NCBI RefSeq assembly: GCF_001815355.1
Contig: NZ_KV820373.1
Span: forward strand, 1 to 64,000
Direction: 5' to 3'
Origin: Haemophilus sp. HMSC068C11
GTDB lineage: Bacteria > Pseudomonadota > Gammaproteobacteria > Enterobacterales > Pasteurellaceae
Length of the DNA: 64,000 bases
Below are positions 40,074 to 49,451 of this stretch, piece after piece. The translations under genes and the position numbers were made by a program. The notes below the pieces were generated by a model. That model saw only the letters and a list, made by a program, of their open reading frames with translations, searched no databases and was not told the DNA's origin. Each line of letters starts with the position of its first letter. Position 1 is the first letter of the stretch.

Positions 40074-40110
40074 TTGAAAATGTGGTGAATTTTAACCGCA
40101 CTTTATCTCT

Positions 40111-40137
40111 CAACACCACGAATCATTCGTGGTGTTG
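40111..40137 (+). terminator. Strong hairpin between nupC and deoD
   Basis: CAACACCACGAA (40111-40122) pairs perfectly with TTCGTGGTGTTG (40126-40137) around three bases. Only a weak T-run (TATTTTAAA) follows, so it may be a leaky terminator or an mRNA-processing site that sets the nupC/deoD ratio. Confidence 0.65.
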
Positions 40138-40202
40138 TATTTTAAAGCAGGCGAAAACGTTTGCTTAAATGATTTTTTATTTATCAACAAGAGGAAAAAA
40201 CA

Positions 40203-40919
40203 ATGACTCCACATATTAATGCTCCTGAAGGCGCATTTGCAGATGTTGTATTAATGCCAGGCGATCCGCTTCGTGCAAAATATATTGCTGAAACATTCTT
40301 AGAAGATGCGAAAGAAGTGACTAACGTTCGCAATATGTTGGGTTATACCGGTACTTATAAAGGTCGTCGTATCTCTGTTATGGGTCACGGTATGGGTATC
40401 CCATCTTGCTCAATTTATGCGAAAGAATTAATTACTGAATACGGTGTGAAGAAAATCATCCGTGTTGGTTCTTGTGGTGCTGTACGTATGGATGTTAAAG
40501 TACGTGATGTCATCATCGGTCTTGGTGCATGTACTGATTCAAAAGTAAACCGTATCCGTTTTAAAGATAACGATTTTGCTGCAATTGCTGATTTTGATAT
40601 GACACAAGCAGCGGTTCAAGCAGCGAAAGAAAAAGGTAAGCAAGTTCGCGTAGGGAATCTCTTCTCTGCAGACTTATTCTATACGCCAGATTTCGAAATG
40701 TTTGATGTGATGGAAAAATACGGCATCTTAGGCGTAGAAATGGAAGCGGCTGGTATCTATGGCGTAGCAGCAGAATATGGTGCAAAAGCACTTTGTATCT
40801 GTACCGTTTCAGACCACATTCGTACACACGAACAAACTACAGCAGAAGAACGTCAATTAACCTTCAATGATATGATCGAAATTGCGTTAGAGTCCGTATT
40901 AATTGGCGATAAAGCATAA
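40203..40919 (+). CDS. deoD: Purine-nucleoside phosphorylase
   Basis: A 238-residue hexameric DeoD-type enzyme splitting purine (deoxy)nucleosides with phosphate. Clear motifs: [13 protein letters not shown] near residue 20, [12 protein letters not shown] near 65, RVGSCGAV near 87 and the substrate-binding [11 protein letters not shown] near 180, with CTVSDHI close to the end (Asp204 region). AGAGGAAA precedes the ATG. It works with NupC upstream in nucleoside salvage. Confidence 0.97.
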   Translation: MTPHINAPEGAFADVVLMPGDPLRAKYIAETFLEDAKEVTNVRNMLGYTGTYKGRRISVMGHGMGIPSCSIYAKELITEYGVKKIIRVGSCGAVRMDVKVRDVIIGLGACTDSKVNRIRFKDNDFAAIADFDMTQAAVQAAKEKGKQVRVGNLFSADLFYTPDFEMFDVMEKYGILGVEMEAAGIYGVAAEYGAKALCICTVSDHIRTHEQTTAEERQLTFNDMIEIALESVLIGDKA

Positions 40920-40940
40920 TTTATCCGATTTTTAGAATAA

Positions 40941-40976
40941 AAAAGAGCGGTTAATTTGACCGCTCTTTTGTTTTTT
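40941..40976. terminator. Bidirectional terminator between deoD and greB
   Basis: AAAAGAGCGG (40941-40950) pairs with CCGCTCTTTT (40960-40969) and is followed by a T-run; greB ends just beyond on the other strand. Confidence 0.85.
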
Positions 40977-40983
40977 ATGCTTG

Positions 40984-41460
40984 CTATTTTTCATACCAAA
41001 TTCGGTTTACATAGAGCACGACTTTGCCAGAGGGTGTTTCCACATGGATTTCATCGTCAACGCCTTTCCCGATTAAAGCACGTGCGACGGGAGAATCAAT
41101 GGAGATCCAGTTTTTAGCGGGATCGAATTCATCGCAGCCGACAAGGCGGTATTGCTTCACTTCGCCTTCTTCATCTTCTAGCTCAACCCATGCACCGAAA
41201 AATACTTTGCCTTCTTGTTTCGGGTGGTAATCCACGATTTGTAGCACTTCTAATCGTTTGGAAAGAAAACGCACGCGGCGATCAATTTCACGTAAGCGAC
41301 GTTTGCCATAAATATATTCTGCGTTTTCACTGCGGTCACCAAGCGCCGCGGCATCTGAAACCGCTTGGGTAACTTTTGGGCGTTCTTCTTTCCACAAAAA
41401 TTTAAGTTCTTGGTCAAGCGCAAGCCAGCCTTGACGGGTAATGTAATTTGATTTTGCCAT
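40984..41460 (-). CDS. greB: Transcription elongation factor GreB
   Basis: A 158-residue factor that stimulates RNA polymerase to cleave backtracked transcripts. The N-terminal coiled-coil hairpin (YITRQGWLALDQELKFLW and the SDAAALGDRSENAEYIYGKRRLREID segment, key part LGDRSENAEY) carries the acidic tip; the C-terminal FKBP-like domain has IGKGVDDEIHVETPSG. The GreB-type basic first helix and length distinguish it from GreA. Divergent from tex, an arrangement common in gammaproteobacteria. Confidence 0.95.
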   Translation of the reverse strand: MAKSNYITRQGWLALDQELKFLWKEERPKVTQAVSDAAALGDRSENAEYIYGKRRLREIDRRVRFLSKRLEVLQIVDYHPKQEGKVFFGAWVELEDEEGEVKQYRLVGCDEFDPAKNWISIDSPVARALIGKGVDDEIHVETPSGKVVLYVNRIWYEK

Positions 41461-41566
41461 AATAAAAATAAAAGAAATTTTTTTGAATTATATTTGAGCC
41501 TGTTGTCTAAAACCAGTATTCTATCCCCGTTTTTATTGAATCCTTTAATAACAAAGAAGTATGACA

Positions 41567-43879
41567 ATGTTAAATCAACAAATTAGCCAAATTATTGCGG
41601 CAGAATTAACCGTTCAACCCCAACAAATCCTCGCCGCCATTCAATTATTAGATGATGGCAACACCATTCCATTTATCGCCCGTTATCGTAAAGAGGCCAC
41701 AGGTGGCTTGGATGACACCCAACTTCGTCATTTTGAAACCCGTTTAATTTATTTACGTGAATTAGAAGATCGTCGTCAAACCATTTTGAAATCTATTGAA
41801 GAGCAAGGGAAATTGACCGATGAATTGCGTGACAAAATCCATGCAACACAAAGCAAAACCGAATTAGAAGATTTGTATTTGCCATACAAACCGAAACGTC
41901 GTACGAAAGGGCAAATTGCGATTGAAGCCGGTCTTGAGCCATTGGCTGATTTACTTTGGAACGAGCCGAAAAATGATCCAGAAACGTCAGCCGCTGAATT
42001 TGTAAATGCGGATAAAGGCGTAACAGACGCCAAGGTCGCACTTGATGGCGCACGCTATATTTTAATGGAGCGTTTTGCTGAAGATGCGGGCTTATTAGCG
42101 AAAGTCCGTGATTATTTAGCGAAAAATGCCGTTATCGTATCCAAAGTGATTGAAGGTAAAGAAACGGAAGGCGCAAAATTCCAAGATTATTTCGACCACC
42201 AAGAATTATTGAAAAATGTGCCTTCTCACCGTGCATTAGCGATGTTCCGCGGGCGTAATGAGGGCATTTTACAATTAAGCTTAAATGCGGATCCTGATGC
42301 GGAAGAGGGAAGTCGCCAAAGTTATTGTGAAGAGATTATTCGTGATTATTTAGATGTCCGTTTCACGGGGCAACCTGCGGATAAATGGCGTGAGCAAGTG
42401 ATTGCGTGGACGTGGAAAATCAAAGTTTCGTTGCATTTAGAAACAGAATTAATGGCAAGTTTACGTGAAAAAGCAGAAGAAGAGGCCATTGATGTTTTTG
42501 CTAGAAATCTGACCGCACTTTTAATGGCCGCACCAGCAGGTGCTAAGAGCACCATGGGCTTGGACCCAGGCTTACGTACAGGTGTTAAAGTCGCGGTGGT
42601 GGATAACACAGGTAAATTATTAGATACCACCACAATTTATCCACACACGGGGCGTGAAGCCGAAGCGCAAGTGGCGATTTTCAGCTTGATCCGCAAACAC
42701 AACGTAGAGTTAATTGCCATTGGTAACGGTACCGCTTCTCGTGAAACCGAACGTTTTGCGAAAGAAGTGATTAAAGAAATCAAAGAAAATAAACCTCAAA
42801 CCGTTGTGGTGAGTGAAGCGGGCGCATCCGTTTATTCCGCCTCTGAATTTGCGGCAAATGAATTCCCGAATTTAGATGTCTCTTTACGTGGTGCAGTCTC
42901 TATCGCCCGTCGTTTACAAGATCCATTGGCGGAATTAGTGAAAATCGAACCGAAAGCCATTGGTGTAGGGCAATATCAGCATGATGTAAACCAAACCCAA
43001 CTTGCGCGTAAACTGGATGCGGTGGTGGAAGACTGTGTAAACGCGGTGGGTGTGGATTTGAATACAGCATCCGCGCCATTACTTGCTCGCGTGGCGGGGA
43101 TGACGAAAACTTTAGCGCAAAACATTGTGGAATATCGTGATGAAAATGGTCGTTTTGAAAGCCGTACAGAATTGAAAAAAGTGCCTCGTTTAGGGCCAAA
43201 AGCCTTTGAGCAATGTGCAGGCTTTATGCGTATTGCAGACGGGAAAAATCCACTTGATGCTTCAGGTGTCCACCCAGAAGCTTACCCAGTGGTGGAAAAA
43301 ATCTTGCAAGCGACAGCACAATCTATTCAAGATTTAATGGGCAATGCGGGTGTGGTACGTCAGCTTGATGCAAAACAATTCATTGATGAGCAATTTGGTT
43401 TACCAACCGTTCAAGATATTTTCAAAGAGTTGGAAAAACCGGGGCGCGATCCGCGTGGTGAATTTAAAACCGCGGTATTCGCAGAGGGCGTGGAAGAAAT
43501 CACCGATTTAAAACCAGGTATGATTTTAGAAGGTACCGTCACTAATGTGACCAACTTCGGCGCATTTGTGGATATTGGTGTTCACCAAGACGGTTTAGTA
43601 CACATTTCATCATTAAGCGATAAATTCGTAGAAGATCCACATCAAGTGGTGAAAACGGGCGATATCGTAAAAGTGAAAGTCTTGGAAGTGGATGTGCCGC
43701 GTAAACGTATTGCATTGACGATGCGATTAGATGAAAGTGCGGTCAAAAATGACGGCAAATCTGACCGCACTTTAAGCGCAAAACCAAGAAGTAATGCACC
43801 TCGTCAAGAGCGTAATCCTAGAGGAAATAGTGCGATGGGTAATGCCTTTGCCGATGCGTTGAAAAATTGGAAAAAATAA
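41567..43879 (+). CDS. tex: Tex family S1 RNA-binding transcriptional accessory protein
   Basis: A 770-residue nucleic-acid-binding protein. It has an N-terminal Tex helical region ([16 protein letters not shown] near residue 35), a YqgF-like domain ([15 protein letters not shown] near 325), helix-hairpin-helix repeats ([32 protein letters not shown]) and an S1 domain ([20 protein letters not shown] near 645). The tail is basic and probably disordered. ATG 41561 is also in frame; 41567 fits ribosome-site spacing better. Two uptake sequences in inverted orientation lie in the coding tail (43734-43773). Confidence 0.95.
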   Translation: MLNQQISQIIAAELTVQPQQILAAIQLLDDGNTIPFIARYRKEATGGLDDTQLRHFETRLIYLRELEDRRQTILKSIEEQGKLTDELRDKIHATQSKTELEDLYLPYKPKRRTKGQIAIEAGLEPLADLLWNEPKNDPETSAAEFVNADKGVTDAKVALDGARYILMERFAEDAGLLAKVRDYLAKNAVIVSKVIEGKETEGAKFQDYFDHQELLKNVPSHRALAMFRGRNEGILQLSLNADPDAEEGSRQSYCEEIIRDYLDVRFTGQPADKWREQVIAWTWKIKVSLHLETELMASLREKAEEEAIDVFARNLTALLMAAPAGAKSTMGLDPGLRTGVKVAVVDNTGKLLDTTTIYPHTGREAEAQVAIFSLIRKHNVELIAIGNGTASRETERFAKEVIKEIKENKPQTVVVSEAGASVYSASEFAANEFPNLDVSLRGAVSIARRLQDPLAELVKIEPKAIGVGQYQHDVNQTQLARKLDAVVEDCVNAVGVDLNTASAPLLARVAGMTKTLAQNIVEYRDENGRFESRTELKKVPRLGPKAFEQCAGFMRIADGKNPLDASGVHPEAYPVVEKILQATAQSIQDLMGNAGVVRQLDAKQFIDEQFGLPTVQDIFKELEKPGRDPRGEFKTAVFAEGVEEITDLKPGMILEGTVTNVTNFGAFVDIGVHQDGLVHISSLSDKFVEDPHQVVKTGDIVKVKVLEVDVPRKRIALTMRLDESAVKNDGKSDRTLSAKPRSNAPRQERNPRGNSAMGNAFADALKNWKK
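43734..43773 (+). repeat. Inverted uptake-sequence pair inside the tex coding region
   Basis: AAAGTGCGGTCA (43734-43745) and TGACCGCACTTT (43762-43773) form a perfect 12-base inverted repeat with a 16-base loop. In frame it encodes the linker [16 protein letters not shown] between the S1 domain and the basic tail. Confidence 0.85.
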
Positions 43880-43923
43880 TTTCGTCATTTAGATGAACAT
43901 TGTGGCCAAATAGGCGTACAATG

Positions 43924-43962
43924 AAGGGGATCTGGTCAATCATCCAATCCCCTTTTTTATTT
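43924..43962 (+). terminator. tex terminator
   Basis: AAGGGGAT (43924-43931) pairs with ATCCCCTT (43947-43954), followed by a T-run. Confidence 0.8.
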
Positions 43963-43981
43963 CAACGAAAGGAATATTCTT

Positions 43982-44365
43982 ATGGAAAAAGGTATTCTTG
44001 GGCCGCATGAAGGCAAGGAGCTGGAATTAATGTTAAGGGGCGAAAAGCAAGTGGCATTATTCAATCAGGAGCTCGGTATTCCTGACGCCTTTCTCCCTTA
44101 TCTTGAGCAAGGAATGCTTCATTCAAAAACAGTGCAACGTCATATTAATGATGTTTGCTTAACCGATTTTATTGTCTATTTACCCCAATCTCTTGCACTC
44201 GCTGAACAAATGGAAGTACTACTTCCTGCAAGCACGGTGAATGGTTTTGATCCAAAAGTGGAACGTGAAATCGGCCGAATTCTTGGTTACCGAGAAAAAG
44301 ATATCGAATACTATATTCAGCATTTTCAAGATAATTTAGAAAAGTATCGGCAGCAGTATAGTTAA
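43982..44365 (+). CDS. Conserved-looking hypothetical protein
   Basis: A 127-residue soluble protein I do not recognise. There is no signal peptide or membrane segment. Its base composition resembles the housekeeping genes, and AAAGGA stands at the right distance before the ATG, so it looks like a real long-resident gene. The centre (VCLTDFIVYLPQSLALAEQM) is mixed and the C-terminus (YREKDIEYYIQHFQDNLEKY) is a charged helix. It follows the tex terminator and may be a single-gene unit; an uptake sequence (about 44377) follows it. Confidence 0.75.
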   Translation: MEKGILGPHEGKELELMLRGEKQVALFNQELGIPDAFLPYLEQGMLHSKTVQRHINDVCLTDFIVYLPQSLALAEQMEVLLPASTVNGFDPKVEREIGRILGYREKDIEYYIQHFQDNLEKYRQQYS

Positions 44366-44488
44366 TAGATAAAATAAAAGTGCGGTTGATATTTAAGCAA
44401 GATAGGCGTATGTATATGATGAAATCCTTTTAAGGATAGAAATAAATATACGAACGATTAGAGTGAATCCTATATTAGGTGAGAGAAG

Positions 44489-45166
44489 ATGATTATCGGA
44501 AATCCAGGGATATATGATAGTAAAGGGAATTTTAATAGCTTTGCTATTCAAATAGATAAGATTTTAGATACAGATAATTTTTCAGTAAATCTGTGTATTG
44601 ATATGAATATTTACCCAACTCAATTGGCTTATAATAAAGCAAGTTATCTTATTGATTATTTTAATCCTAAATTGGAGATCTTCTCCAATATAAATGATGA
44701 GTTATTTTATTTGGATGATAGGGATTTAATGATTAATTTAATGGCAAAGGGATTTGGGTATATATATGCTATTGAGGAATTAATAAAAGACAATAAAATT
44801 GATTATCAAGAGTTTATAGATAATGAAGATATTTTTTTAGAAAAATTGAATCTAGTTAAACAGAGTGAAGTGGTAAACCCATATTTATGGGAGATAGACT
44901 ACATGGAGTATGTAAACAAAGGGTTTTATCCTTTTGTAATAAATAGTTCTAGCGGTTTATCTAAAATAATAGTTGTTTTTAATAAGAATAGAAGTTATGA
45001 CTTAGATTATATTGAGGATAGATTGTTGCTTTCTAATACAAGATCAAGTCAGAGTGTTGGTTTCTTTGATGAACGATTTTGGGGAGTTAAGGTGTCTTGT
45101 GTTAAGAGTGATGAGTTAAGCCTAATAATTAATAAGGTTTACTCTGTGTTGAGTGAGGCTTCTTAA
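44489..45166 (+). CDS. AT-rich hypothetical protein
   Basis: A 225-residue soluble, acidic protein rich in Asn, Ile and Tyr, without signal peptide or membrane segments. I recognise no domain. The ribosome site (GAGAGAAG) is weak. Its AT-rich coding sequence, unlike the genes on either side, and the absence of uptake sequences inside it suggest acquisition. Like the next gene, it is a lone small acidic protein of the sort found among immunity genes of contact-dependent toxins, but nothing in it proves this. Confidence 0.65.
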   Translation: MIIGNPGIYDSKGNFNSFAIQIDKILDTDNFSVNLCIDMNIYPTQLAYNKASYLIDYFNPKLEIFSNINDELFYLDDRDLMINLMAKGFGYIYAIEELIKDNKIDYQEFIDNEDIFLEKLNLVKQSEVVNPYLWEIDYMEYVNKGFYPFVINSSSGLSKIIVVFNKNRSYDLDYIEDRLLLSNTRSSQSVGFFDERFWGVKVSCVKSDELSLIINKVYSVLSEAS

Positions 45167-45188
45167 TAGAATGTAGACTAGGCATATG

Positions 45189-45230
45189 GTGCGGTCAAAA
45201 ACACAAGCGATTTTGACCGCGCTTTTGTTT
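45189..45230 (+). terminator. Hairpin terminator, first of a near-identical pair
   Basis: GCGGTCAAAA pairs with TTTTGACCGC, ending in TTTTGTTT. Bases 45189-45224 match 45916-45951 at 34 of 36 positions, loop included. The uptake cores have decayed in this copy. Confidence 0.75.
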
Positions 45231-45391
45231 CCAAAGATGATTATTCTAAGTAAACCTTATAATTCCACATTCACTTTTCTGTAGAAATATCACTATAGAT
45301 AGCATAACAAGTCAAAGTGGTAAATTAGGTAATTGTTTAATGTATACTAGATCTAAAGGAACTAATATTATTGTTACTAAGGTAAATTAAT

Positions 45392-45895
45392 ATGACTAAA
45401 CCTAAAGCTGCTTTTGTCAGAATTAATAAAGATTTCTTATTGGTTACCTCTTTTATTAGAGGAATGATTGCGATAACAGATCCAGATCAAGATTTTATTT
45501 TTAATGAAGTTGATATTTCTGATTTAGATCTAGGAAGGTTAATTAAAGAAAAGCTTAATGAAAGTAAAGAAATTTCGTTCGAAGAGTTTCAGGCTATCTT
45601 TAATTCTGAAAAAATGAAAGGACTACAAAAAAATCTCGAAGAAGAGATGAAAAAACGCTATGGATATAAAAATAAAAAATCGATCTATAAGGATATGTCT
45701 TTTTTATCTTTAGAACAGGACGCTAGTTTTATAATTATAGCGCCACTTCACCAGGATTCTCTTGGTGGGTACTCAGGAATTTCACTTCCTGACAATTCAC
45801 CATTAGAATTTAAATATGATAAGAGTATTTCGGATGAAGAATTAGGGAAAGCCATAAGACAAGCCCTGACGTATTGTACGAGTATTTATCGGTAA
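45392..45895 (+). CDS. Putative CdiI-like immunity protein (DUF1436 type)
   Basis: A 167-residue soluble acidic protein. Its C-terminal pattern, GGYSGISLPDNSPLEFKYD followed by SDEELGKAIRQALTYC, resembles the CdiI/DUF1436 family of contact-dependent growth-inhibition immunity proteins, which end in a similar DDxELGxALRxAL helix. The match is by eye and moderate. No cdiA toxin or cdiB gene is in the window, so it would be an orphan immunity gene. It is AT-rich and lies between two near-identical hairpins (45189-45224 and 45916-45951), like a cassette. The ribosome site is AAGGT. Confidence 0.5.
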   Translation: MTKPKAAFVRINKDFLLVTSFIRGMIAITDPDQDFIFNEVDISDLDLGRLIKEKLNESKEISFEEFQAIFNSEKMKGLQKNLEEEMKKRYGYKNKKSIYKDMSFLSLEQDASFIIIAPLHQDSLGGYSGISLPDNSPLEFKYDKSISDEELGKAIRQALTYCTSIYR

Positions 45896-45913
45896 TATAT
45901 TTCCTCAAAATAA

Positions 45914-45955
45914 AAGTGCGGTCAAAAACACAAGTGATTTTGACCGCACTTATTA
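45914..45955. terminator. Uptake-sequence terminator, second of a near-identical pair
   Basis: AAGTGCGGTCAAAA pairs with TTTTGACCGCACTT. It lies between convergent genes (the CdiI-like gene and glpK) and shares 34 of 36 bases with 45189-45224. Confidence 0.82.
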
Positions 45956-45968
45956 TTAGAAGGAAGAA

Positions 45969-47480
45969 TTATTCCGCGTCTTCTTTTGCCCACTCTAATG
46001 AGCGTTTCACCGCTTTTTTCCAACCTTTATAACGACGTTCACGTTTTTCTTCGTCATTATCTGGAGTAAAAGTACGTTCTACACGTGCTTTGTCGTGAAG
46101 CTCATCTAAATCTTTCCAGAAACCAACGGCAAGACCTGCAAGGTAAGCGGCACCAAGTGCGGTTACTTCTTTCACTACTGGACGCTCAACATTCACATCT
46201 AAAATATCCGCTTGGAATTGCATTAAGAAATTGTTGTTGGTTGCGCCACCATCGACACGTAAATATTGTAAGCGTTGACCTGAGTCAGATTGCATTGCTT
46301 CTAACACATCACGGGTTTGGTAAGCAATGGATTCAAGGGTTGCGCGTACAATATGGTTGCGATTAGAGCCACGAGAAAGACCGAAAATTGCACCACGAGC
46401 ATACGGATCCCAATAAGGCGCACCTAAACCGGTGAAGGCTGGAACAACATACACACCGTTACTGTCTGGGACTTTTTGTGCGAAGTATTCGGAGTCATAG
46501 CTGTCATGAACGATTTTGAGTTCATCACGCAACCATTGGATTGAAGCACCTGCGATAAATACCGAACCTTCAAGTGCGTATTCTGGTTCGCCTTTAGCGT
46601 TACACGCGATGGTGGTTAATAGACCATTTTTAGAGGTAATAGCTTTATCACCGGTGTGAAGCAACATAAAGCAGCCTGTACCATAGGTATTTTTCGCTTG
46701 GCCTGCGCGGGTACATAGATGGCCGTAAAGTGCAGCTTGTTGGTCACCCGCGATACCGGCAACAGGAATACGCACACCGCCTTTACCCCCAATGTTGGTT
46801 TTGCCGTACACTTCGGAAGAATTACGCACTTCAGGCAACATAGAACGTGGAATATTTAATAATTCCAACATTTTGTCATCCCATTTTTTCGTATGGATGT
46901 TAAATAACATGGTACGGGATGCATTGGTGTAATCCGTTACGTGAACACGACCTTGGGTTAATTTCCATACAAGCCAGGTATCTACGGTACCAAATAGAAG
47001 TTCACCGCGTTCCGCTTTTTCGCGAGCGCCTTCTACATTGTCTAAAATCCATTTCACTTTTGTACCCGAGAAATAGGGGTCCACCACTAAACCTGTGGTG
47101 TTGCGGATATATTCTTCATGGCCATCCGCTTTAAGTTTGTCTGTAATATCTGCAGTACGACGACATTGCCACACAATCGCGTTATAAACTGGTGTGCCGG
47201 TTGCTTTTTCCCACACGATGGTGGTTTCACGTTGGTTAGTAATACCAATTGCCGCGATTTCGTCAGAGGTAATGCCTGCTTTTGCAACTACTTCGTTTAA
47301 TGTTGAACTTTGTGTTGCCCAAATTTCCATTGGATTATGTTCCACCCAGCCTGCGCGTGGATAAATTTGTGTAAATTCACGTTGGGCGATTTCGACAACA
47401 TTCGCATTGTGATCTAATAATACTGCACGAGAGCTTGTGGTACCTTGGTCCAACGCGATGATGTATTTTTTGTCTGTCAT
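45969..47480 (-). CDS. glpK: Glycerol kinase
   Basis: A 503-residue FGGY-family kinase making glycerol-3-phosphate from glycerol and ATP. The N-terminal [17 protein letters not shown] binds phosphate; [24 protein letters not shown] (key part DGGATNN) and the allosteric FBP-site region ([12 protein letters not shown]-like [16 protein letters not shown]) follow. Length equals the usual 503. The start at 47480 follows AAGGA; the longer frame adds 11 residues. Its leader has a hairpin (47494-47510) directly beside the ribosome site. Divergent from glpF. Confidence 0.97.
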   Translation of the reverse strand: MTDKKYIIALDQGTTSSRAVLLDHNANVVEIAQREFTQIYPRAGWVEHNPMEIWATQSSTLNEVVAKAGITSDEIAAIGITNQRETTIVWEKATGTPVYNAIVWQCRRTADITDKLKADGHEEYIRNTTGLVVDPYFSGTKVKWILDNVEGAREKAERGELLFGTVDTWLVWKLTQGRVHVTDYTNASRTMLFNIHTKKWDDKMLELLNIPRSMLPEVRNSSEVYGKTNIGGKGGVRIPVAGIAGDQQAALYGHLCTRAGQAKNTYGTGCFMLLHTGDKAITSKNGLLTTIACNAKGEPEYALEGSVFIAGASIQWLRDELKIVHDSYDSEYFAQKVPDSNGVYVVPAFTGLGAPYWDPYARGAIFGLSRGSNRNHIVRATLESIAYQTRDVLEAMQSDSGQRLQYLRVDGGATNNNFLMQFQADILDVNVERPVVKEVTALGAAYLAGLAVGFWKDLDELHDKARVERTFTPDNDEEKRERRYKGWKKAVKRSLEWAKEDAE

Positions 47481-47493
47481 GGTTCTATTCCTT

Positions 47494-47510
47494 AGAGTGC
47501 TTAGCACTCT
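47494..47510 (-). promoter_or_regulatory. Leader hairpin adjoining the glpK ribosome site
   Basis: AGAGTGC and GCACTCT form a 7-base stem with a 3-base loop, ending right next to AAGGA (complement at 47489-47493). It may affect translation or transcript stability; inferred only. Confidence 0.4.
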
Positions 47511-47610
47511 CATTGATTAAATGAATGAAGAAATTTTGAGCTTAAACGAACAAATTGCGAGCCTAACTTAATTGAATTCGAATCTAATTGGAACAAGCAA
47601 TGTTGGGTTT

Positions 47611-47626
47611 TGTGATTGCTATCACA
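47611..47626. promoter_or_regulatory. CRP site in the glpK-glpF control region
   Basis: TGTGATTGCTATCACA is a perfect TGTGA-N6-TCACA palindrome about 130 bases from the glpK start. The 375-base gap 47481-47855 holds the control signals of both divergent genes and no sign of another gene. Confidence 0.85.
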
Positions 47627-47674
47627 GATTTTCCCCTTAAAAAATATGGATACTCGTATTAACGCACAAAATAA

Positions 47675-47690
47675 TGTGATCGTTCTCTCA
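47675..47690. promoter_or_regulatory. Second CRP-like site in the glpK-glpF control region
   Basis: TGTGATCGTTCTCTCA matches TGTGA-N6-TCACA except for one base. It is 64 bases from the first site, on the glpF side. Confidence 0.6.
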
Positions 47691-47855
47691 TTTTTAGAAA
47701 TAGATCGGTTTCATCTATTGAATTAATTGGTTAAAACTAGATAATAAAACCACTCACTTTGAGTATCTCAATATTTGATCAAACAACGAAACGAATTGCA
47801 AAGCAAGATTTCTTTAATGAAATCATTAAGTTAATCATTATTTGGAGATTCTCTT

Positions 47856-48599
47856 ATGAATGCCTATTTTGCAGAATTTTTTGGCACAGCACTTCTCATC
47901 CTGTTAGGTAACGGTGTGGTGGCCAACGTATGTTTAAATAAAACGAAAGGGCAAAGTTCTGGTTGGATTGTGATTACTACCGCGTGGGCATTTGCGGTGT
48001 ATGTGGCCGTTGTTGTGACAGGTCCTTACAGCGGGGCGCACTTAAATCCAGCGGTAACACTTGGTGTGGCAATGAAGGGTGTATTTGCTTGGGAGCTGGT
48101 ACCAGGCTACATCGCGGCACAAGTTGTGGGAGGCATGGTTGGTGCGTTGTTGGTTTACATTATGTATAAAGATCACTTTGCAGCGACCGAAGAAGAGGGC
48201 TTAAAACGCGCGTGTTTCTGTACCGAACCTGCAATTCGTAACTATCCAATCAACTTGGTAAACGAAATCGTTGGTACCTTTGTGCTTGTCTTCGTGATTT
48301 TCTACCTTGCAGGTGCAAACATCACTTTACCTGGCACAGCAGAAAGCACACCAATTGGTTTAGGTTCTATCGGGGCATTACCTGTAGCCATTCTAGTGTG
48401 GGCAATTGGTTTAAGCTTAGGTGGCACAACCGGTTATGCGATTAACCCTGCTCGAGATCTTGGTCCACGCTTAACCTTAGGTCTCTTCCTTGGTGGTACA
48501 TTAAAAACTAAAGCTGACTGGGGATACAGTTGGGTGCCGGTTGTAGGGCCATTTATCGGGGCGGCTTTAGCAGCAGTATTCTACAACGCTATTATGTAA
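47856..48599 (+). CDS. glpF: Glycerol uptake facilitator (aquaglyceroporin)
   Basis: A 247-residue channel of the MIP family letting glycerol cross the inner membrane. The two pore motifs are present: GAHLNPAVT in the first half and GYAINPARDLGPRL in the second, whose Asp after NPAR marks the glycerol-permeable branch. The N-terminus NAYFAEFFGTALLILLGNG (key part EFFGTALL) is typical. TGGAG precedes the ATG. It feeds GlpK, encoded divergently under shared CRP control. Confidence 0.96.
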   Translation: MNAYFAEFFGTALLILLGNGVVANVCLNKTKGQSSGWIVITTAWAFAVYVAVVVTGPYSGAHLNPAVTLGVAMKGVFAWELVPGYIAAQVVGGMVGALLVYIMYKDHFAATEEEGLKRACFCTEPAIRNYPINLVNEIVGTFVLVFVIFYLAGANITLPGTAESTPIGLGSIGALPVAILVWAIGLSLGGTTGYAINPARDLGPRLTLGLFLGGTLKTKADWGYSWVPVVGPFIGAALAAVFYNAIM

Positions 48600-48612
48600 T
48601 TCATTCAAATAG

Positions 48613-48657
48613 AAAGAGCGGTCAAAATTCATGGTGTTTTTTGACCGCTCTTTTTAT
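48613..48657. terminator. Bidirectional terminator between glpF and the ABC transporter
   Basis: AAAGAGCGGTCAAAA pairs with TTTTGACCGCTCTTT, flanked by T-runs on both strands, between convergent genes. Confidence 0.85.
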
Positions 48658-48671
48658 ATTTAGAAGTTTGA

Positions 48672-49442
48672 TTAAATACAATAATCTTCGAATTCCATTG
48701 GCATTTTAGCTTGCAATAAGAACTGCTTTGTACGTTCTTGTTGAGGGCGGCTGAAGAAGTTTGCCGCTGTATTTTGTTCAACAACTTGACCATTTTCCAT
48801 AAGAATCACACGATCAGCCACGTCTTTGGCAAAATTCAATTCATGGGTGACGATAATCATTGTCCAACCTTCTTGTGCGAGCATTTTGAGTGCCTGCAAT
48901 ACTTCACCGACAAGTTCAGGGTCAAGTGCGGAAGTAGGCTCATCTAACAAGATGATATCAGGTTTAACCGCTAAGGCTCGGGCAATTCCTACACGTTGCT
49001 GTTGACCACCAGAAAGTTGAGAGGGGTATAAATCCGCTTTTGCTTTTAAACCGACTTTTTCCAATAATGCCAAGGCTTTTTCACGTGCAATCTCTTTCGC
49101 TTGTTTTTGTACAACTACCATGCCTTCCATCACATTTTCGAGTGCTGTGCGATGGGGAAACAGATTGTATTGTTGGAATACCATTGAAGAACGACGACGC
49201 AATTTTAGTTCATCGGCTTTGCTGATCTTCTTGCTAAAATCAATGGTTAAGCTTCCATCAGTAAATGCTAATACCCCTTTTTCTGGGCGTTCGAGCAAAT
49301 TTAAACAGCGTAAAAAAGTGGTTTTGCCTGAACCTGATGGGCCTAGAATGGCAACCACTTCACCTTTATTAATTTCAAAATCAATGCCTTTTAATACATG
49401 GTGGCCATTAAAACTTTTCTGAATATTCGTGACTTTTAACAT
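48672..49442 (-). CDS. Amino-acid ABC transporter ATP-binding protein
   Basis: A 256-residue ATPase of the polar amino-acid (PAAT) family. Walker A is GPSGSGKTTFL (near residue 34), the signature is LSGGQQQRVGIARAL, Walker B is IILLDEPTSALDP, and the switch His lies in IIVTHELNFA. It is the last gene of a binding protein-permease-ATPase set and starts 9 bases after the permease. The system looks most like the cystine/cysteine importers and lies just after cysK on the same strand, supporting a sulfur amino-acid substrate; this is inference. Confidence 0.92.
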   Translation of the reverse strand: MLKVTNIQKSFNGHHVLKGIDFEINKGEVVAILGPSGSGKTTFLRCLNLLERPEKGVLAFTDGSLTIDFSKKISKADELKLRRRSSMVFQQYNLFPHRTALENVMEGMVVVQKQAKEIAREKALALLEKVGLKAKADLYPSQLSGGQQQRVGIARALAVKPDIILLDEPTSALDPELVGEVLQALKMLAQEGWTMIIVTHELNFAKDVADRVILMENGQVVEQNTAANFFSRPQQERTKQFLLQAKMPMEFEDYCI

Positions 49443-49451
49443 AAACAGTCC

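Noticed and set aside
46085-46366. Plus-strand frame opposite glpK
   Set aside because: Shadow of the conserved glycerol kinase gene.
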